Assembly (NCBI GenBank): GCA_949747935.1 | Contig: CATKHE010000152.1 | Location: forward strand, 1-5,979 | DNA: 5,979 nt | Reading direction: 5' to 3' | From: an uncultured Eubacteriales bacterium | GTDB lineage: Bacteria > Bacillota_A > Clostridia > Oscillospirales > Oscillospiraceae | Shown here: piece by piece, positions 5,333 through 5,979 of the stretch | Position numbering within the stretch: position 1 is the first letter of the stretch | Layout of the letters: every line of letters begins with the position of its first letter | The notes under the pieces: model-generated | The model's database searches: none | Told to the model about the DNA's origin: nothing | What the model saw: the letters and a program-made list of their open reading frames with translations, nothing else | Position numbers and translations under genes: made by a program

Positions 5333-5979
5333 TCAGTTCAGGCCATATTTTTTCCGGTAGTATTGAAAGCTCTGACGGCTGATTTTCAGCAATTCAGCGG
5401 TCCTGGTGGCATTTTTTCCACATGCCTCATAGGCTTGTGACAGAACCTGCCGCTCATATGCCTGAACCATGCCGTCCAGCCCTTTTTTAAACAGAAGCTC
5501 AGGACCTGCGGAAACCGCAGCAGAAGCCGGGGCGGAGACGGGCAAGACGGAGCGGCGCAGAAAATAGACCGGCAGATTTTCCCGGCGCAGCACGCCCTGC
5601 TTCGCCATGCCGACGGAGCACTCCAAAATATGGAACAGCTCCCGCACGTTTCCGGGCCAGCTGTACTGCCGCAGACTCTCCCAAAAATCGGGCTCAATCC
5701 GTTCAATCGGATGGGCAGACTTGGAGCTGCGCTCCCGGACGTAGTACCAGACCAGCTCCTCCAGGTCCTCCATCCTCTCCCGCAGAGGCGGAATTTCAAC
5801 CATCGCGGAGGCCAGACGGTAAAACAGGTCCCGGCGTAGCACGCCGGCCTCTACCAGCGCAAAAACCTCCTGATTACAGGCGGACAGGACCCGGATATCC
5901 ACTCGGATGTCCTTGGTGCTGCCCACCCGCTGGAGTGTCCCCTCCTCCAGCACCCGGAGCAGCTTGGCCTGCATCGGCA
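5333..5979 (-). CDS. Sigma-54-dependent transcriptional activator (C-terminal part, N-terminus beyond window)
   Basis: The 3' part of a bacterial enhancer-binding protein, about 215 residues, running off the window's right edge. The frame stays open through the ATG at 5974, and MQAKLLRVLEEGTLQRVG is internal to the AAA+ domain, so that ATG is not the start. Counting from that Met: RRDLFYRL (47-54) holds the arginine-finger region, IPPLRER follows at 61-67, and WPGNVREL (106-113) is the sensor II signature. A variable alanine-rich linker (about 145-160) precedes a Fis-type helix-turn-helix, GKNATRTAELLKISRQSFQ with YYRKKYGLN at the end, similar to clostridial RocR/PrdR-type activators. Walker A, the GAFTGA loop and the sensor domain are not in view. 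It reads toward the lyase operon, which has a sigma-54 promoter, and most likely activates it in response to the substrate or a product. Confidence 0.93.
   Translation of the reverse strand, partial: PMQAKLLRVLEEGTLQRVGSTKDIRVDIRVLSACNQEVFALVEAGVLRRDLFYRLASAMVEIPPLRERMEDLEELVWYYVRERSSKSAHPIERIEPDFWESLRQYSWPGNVRELFHILECSVGMAKQGVLRRENLPVYFLRRSVLPVSAPASAAVSAGPELLFKKGLDGMVQAYERQVLSQAYEACGKNATRTAELLKISRQSFQYYRKKYGLN

Noticed and set aside
1..5979. CRISPR array, riboswitch or phage genes
   Set aside because: No regularly spaced direct repeats were seen, the lyase leader is only about 49 bases with no recognisable aptamer, and no structural or integrase genes are present.

Overview
The window looks like chromosome of an anaerobic, probably gut-dwelling Firmicute of class Clostridia. 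The evidence is the tRNA-Val body, the clostridial style of the two decayed insertion sequences, strong AAGGAG ribosome binding sites and a sigma-54 enhancer-binding regulator with a RocR/PrdR-like C-terminus. A fairly GC-rich genus, such as a relative of Oscillospiraceae, would fit the functional half, but this is an inference. Composition changes visibly near position 2000: the left part is AT-rich and full of relics, the right part is GC-rich and intact.

Left part (1-2100, accessory debris around a tRNA). An IS3-family remnant (1-593) carries an orfB transposase that has lost its middle and is frameshifted. Directly behind it is a short open tail that looks like the 3' end of a membrane-protein gene, followed by a weak terminator. 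A complete tRNA-Val(GAC) gene with near-consensus promoter and perfect terminator stands alone at 818-990. Next comes a short minus-strand gene tail with its own terminator, cut off at 1168 by a 690-bp IS5-family element (1168-1857). That element has recognisable inverted repeats but a wrecked transposase. About 170 bases without a convincing gene follow, then a large GC-rich hairpin.

Right part (2028-5979, all minus strand). A sigma-54-dependent regulator (partial, N-terminus beyond the window) precedes a two-gene operon: a histidine/phenylalanine ammonia-lyase-fold enzyme and a sodium:solute symporter. A near-consensus -24/-12 sigma-54 promoter lies in front of the lyase start, with a long inverted repeat about 125 bases further upstream. 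The promoter type matches the regulator class next door, so the three genes read as one substrate-induced uptake and breakdown module.

The main point is that the lyase lacks the Ala-Ser-Gly triad that forms the MIO cofactor. It has Tyr-Leu-Gly in a loop three residues shorter, while most other catalytic positions remain. It is therefore unlikely to be an ordinary histidine ammonia-lyase, although automatic annotation would probably say so. The best known precedent, recalled from the literature, is ergothionase, a MIO-less member of this fold that eliminates trimethylamine from ergothioneine. My hypothesis is a sigma-54-controlled locus for uptake and cleavage of ergothioneine or another histidine betaine.
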